The notes under the pieces were generated by a model. That model was not told where the DNA came from. It worked only from the letters and a program-made list of their open reading frames with translations, and made no database searches. Below, in pieces: positions 62,649-64,000 of a stretch of DNA of 64,000 nucleotides (its first letter is position 1; every line of letters begins with the position of its first letter). Position numbers and translations under genes: made by a program. Source of the stretch: Janthinobacterium lividum (GTDB lineage: Bacteria > Pseudomonadota > Gammaproteobacteria > Burkholderiales > Burkholderiaceae_D). The stretch lies in assembly GCF_034424625.1 (NCBI RefSeq), contig NZ_CP139977.1, positions 310,001 through 374,000 of the forward strand, written 5' to 3'.

Positions 62649-64000
62649 CGGCGCTCCCTGGCGCAGCGCCGCGCGCGCCTCCGGCGACATGCCGGCCAGC
62701 TGGCGCCGCAGCCCCGCCACCTGTTCCAGGCGGCCCGCCTCGTCCCCGAGCGCCGACAAGGCGCGCGCCAGCGCCGCCGGCGTGGCATGGTCGAACACCA
62801 GGCCCGGCGCGAACTCTAGCTGCAGCGCCTTGCGGATGCGGCCCACCAGCTTGATCACCAGCAGCGAATGCCCGCCTAGCGCAAAGAAATCATCGTCCAC
62901 GCCCGGCGCATCGCGCTCCAGCACTTCGCCCATCAGATGCGCCAGCAGCCACTCGAGCGCGGTGGCGGGTTCGGCGCGCGCGCCCTCCGCCGCCTGCCGT
63001 GGGCGCGGCGCGGGCAGCGCGCGCAGGTCGACCTTGCCGTTGCCCAGGCGCGGCAACTGCGGCAGCACCACGATGGCCGCCGGCAGCATCACCTCGGGCA
63101 GGCAGGCGCGCAGGGCGGCCTGCCAGGCTTCTTCCTGCCCCTGCTGCCCCTCGTGCGCCACCACCCATGCCACCAGGTGGCGCCCGCCATCCTCGCCGCG
63201 CGGCGCGACCACGGCCTGGCGCACGCCGGGCAGCGCCAGCAGCGCCGCCTCGACTTCGCCCGGCTCGACGCGAAAGCCGCGCAGCTTGACCTGATGGTCG
63301 GCGCGCCCCGCCAGTTCCAGGCCCCCGTCGGGCAGATAGCGCGCCAGGTCGCCGGTGCGGTAGAGCTTTTCGCCCGCCAGCAGCGGGTCGTCGATGAACA
63401 GCGCGCCAGGCCGGTTCAGGTAGCTGCGGCACAGCTGCGCGCCGCCCACGTGCAGCTCGCCCAGCGAGCCGGTGGCGGCCAGCGCGCCGTGGCTGTCGAG
63501 CACCAGCACGCGGCAATTGGCCAGCACCCGCGTCAGCGGCAGCACCGCCGGCAGCGGCGCGGCGAGGTCCGGCGCGTGCGTCATGACGCCGATGGTGGTT
63601 TCCGTGGGACCGTAATGGTTGAAGACGCGGCTGGCCGGCGCCAGCGCATGGATGCGCTGCAGCAGCCGGCGTGGCGCCGCCTCGCCGCCCAGCACGAGCG
63701 TGGCCGGCAGCGCCGCATCCTGCTCGTCGAGCAGCGCGTCCAGGTGCGAAGGCACGATCTTCAGGCAATCGATGCGGCCATCGCGGATGAAGCGGGCAAA
63801 CGCGGCCGGCGACTGCATGTCCTGCGCATCGGCCACGACCAGGCAGGCGCCATGCAGCAGCGCGCCGAACAGCGCCGTGTTGCCCAGGTCCGCCGCCAGC
63901 GCGGAACTGAGCGCAAAGCGCCGCGCGCCGTCCAGGCCCAGCTGCTCGCTGGCCGCCAGCACATAATTGAGCAGGTGGCGGTGTTCCACCACCACCCCTT
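62643..64000 (-). CDS. NRPS, end of a module A-T with aspartate code (partial)
   Basis: About 452 residues are visible and the 5' part is beyond the window. The visible frame begins in the A3 loop (KGVVVEHRHLLNYV), runs through the rest of the A domain (YGPTETTIGV, YRTGDLARY, GKVDLRALP) to a T domain (DDDFFALGGHSLLVIKL), and ends LRRQLAGMSPEARAALRQG. There is no C, E or TE after it. Specificity residues read by eye are DLTKVGHIGK, the known Asp code, so it loads aspartate, possibly for beta-hydroxylation. The short C-terminal tail may dock onto the single-module NRPS. It converges with the FhuF-like gene with a 4-nt gap. Confidence 0.9.
   Translation of the reverse strand, partial: GVVVEHRHLLNYVLAASEQLGLDGARRFALSSALAADLGNTALFGALLHGACLVVADAQDMQSPAAFARFIRDGRIDCLKIVPSHLDALLDEQDAALPATLVLGGEAAPRRLLQRIHALAPASRVFNHYGPTETTIGVMTHAPDLAAPLPAVLPLTRVLANCRVLVLDSHGALAATGSLGELHVGGAQLCRSYLNRPGALFIDDPLLAGEKLYRTGDLARYLPDGGLELAGRADHQVKLRGFRVEPGEVEAALLALPGVRQAVVAPRGEDGGRHLVAWVVAHEGQQGQEEAWQAALRACLPEVMLPAAIVVLPQLPRLGNGKVDLRALPAPRPRQAAEGARAEPATALEWLLAHLMGEVLERDAPGVDDDFFALGGHSLLVIKLVGRIRKALQLEFAPGLVFDHATPAALARALSALGDEAGRLEQVAGLRRQLAGMSPEARAALRQGAPA

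Overview
The window looks like a chromosomal segment of a high-GC betaproteobacterium, most likely Janthinobacterium or a close Oxalobacteraceae relative. This is inferred from gene families and base composition; there is no rRNA or marker gene to prove it. No rRNA, tRNA or CRISPR array was seen. Nearly all large genes lie on the minus strand.

Region 1 (about 1-17,000) is a polymorphic-toxin locus. A very large exported SpvB/RHS-repeat protein (10,107-16,979) carries a short variable C-terminal toxin, followed at once by its presumed immunity gene. Downstream lies an array of headless toxin tips, each paired with an immunity gene: RNase-like plus SCO4402-like, GIY-YIG-like plus Imm26, Ntox50-like plus a small protein, and an ADP-ribosyltransferase-like tip running off the window. 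Every tip starts at the same in-frame seam, TCG GCA AAC (Ser-Ala-Asn), which also starts the variable tip of the intact Rhs protein. A further broken cassette with the same seam lies at 33.1 kb. A mobile island (about 3,700-9,450) sits between the Rhs pair and the array. It carries a tyrosine recombinase, a primase-helicase gene with two in-frame TAG codons, an XRE regulator with a palindromic operator, and an orphan Fic-inhibitor (VbhA-like) gene preceded by hexamers phased at exactly 10 bp.

Region 2 (18,400-27,452) is a compact minus-strand operon for a type II secretion/type IV pilus-like machine: PilO- and PilP-like proteins, a lipoprotein secretin with a C-terminal cohesin-like domain, three pseudopilins, GspF, GspE, and PilM/PilN-like proteins.

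Region 3 (about 27,500-36,700) is a decayed, partly AT-rich scrapyard. It holds IS5 remnants, an IS630 element with a -1 slippery site, an IS3 element truncated at one end and carrying two amber codons, toxin cassette debris, an H-NS-like gene, small secreted proteins and a umuC-like pseudogene.

Region 4 (36,742-64,000) is an NRPS siderophore cluster. From the divergent 61.7 kb promoter region, the minus-strand genes are an export ABC transporter, an IucB-type acyltransferase, an ornithine N5-monooxygenase, a TonB-dependent receptor, a C-A-T NRPS, a C-A-T-E-C-A-T-E-C-A-T-TE NRPS, and the DUF3649/PepSY/DUF3325 membrane trio. A FhuF-type reductase is divergent, and a further NRPS ending in an Asp-coded A-T module enters from the right edge. 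A Fur-like site and six tandem GAGAAT-type hexamers sit in the divergent region. Together the genes would make, export, re-import and reduce a hydroxamate/hydroxycarboxylate-type peptide siderophore. Two of the A domains share a stretch of about 1.45 kb that looks identical at the DNA level.
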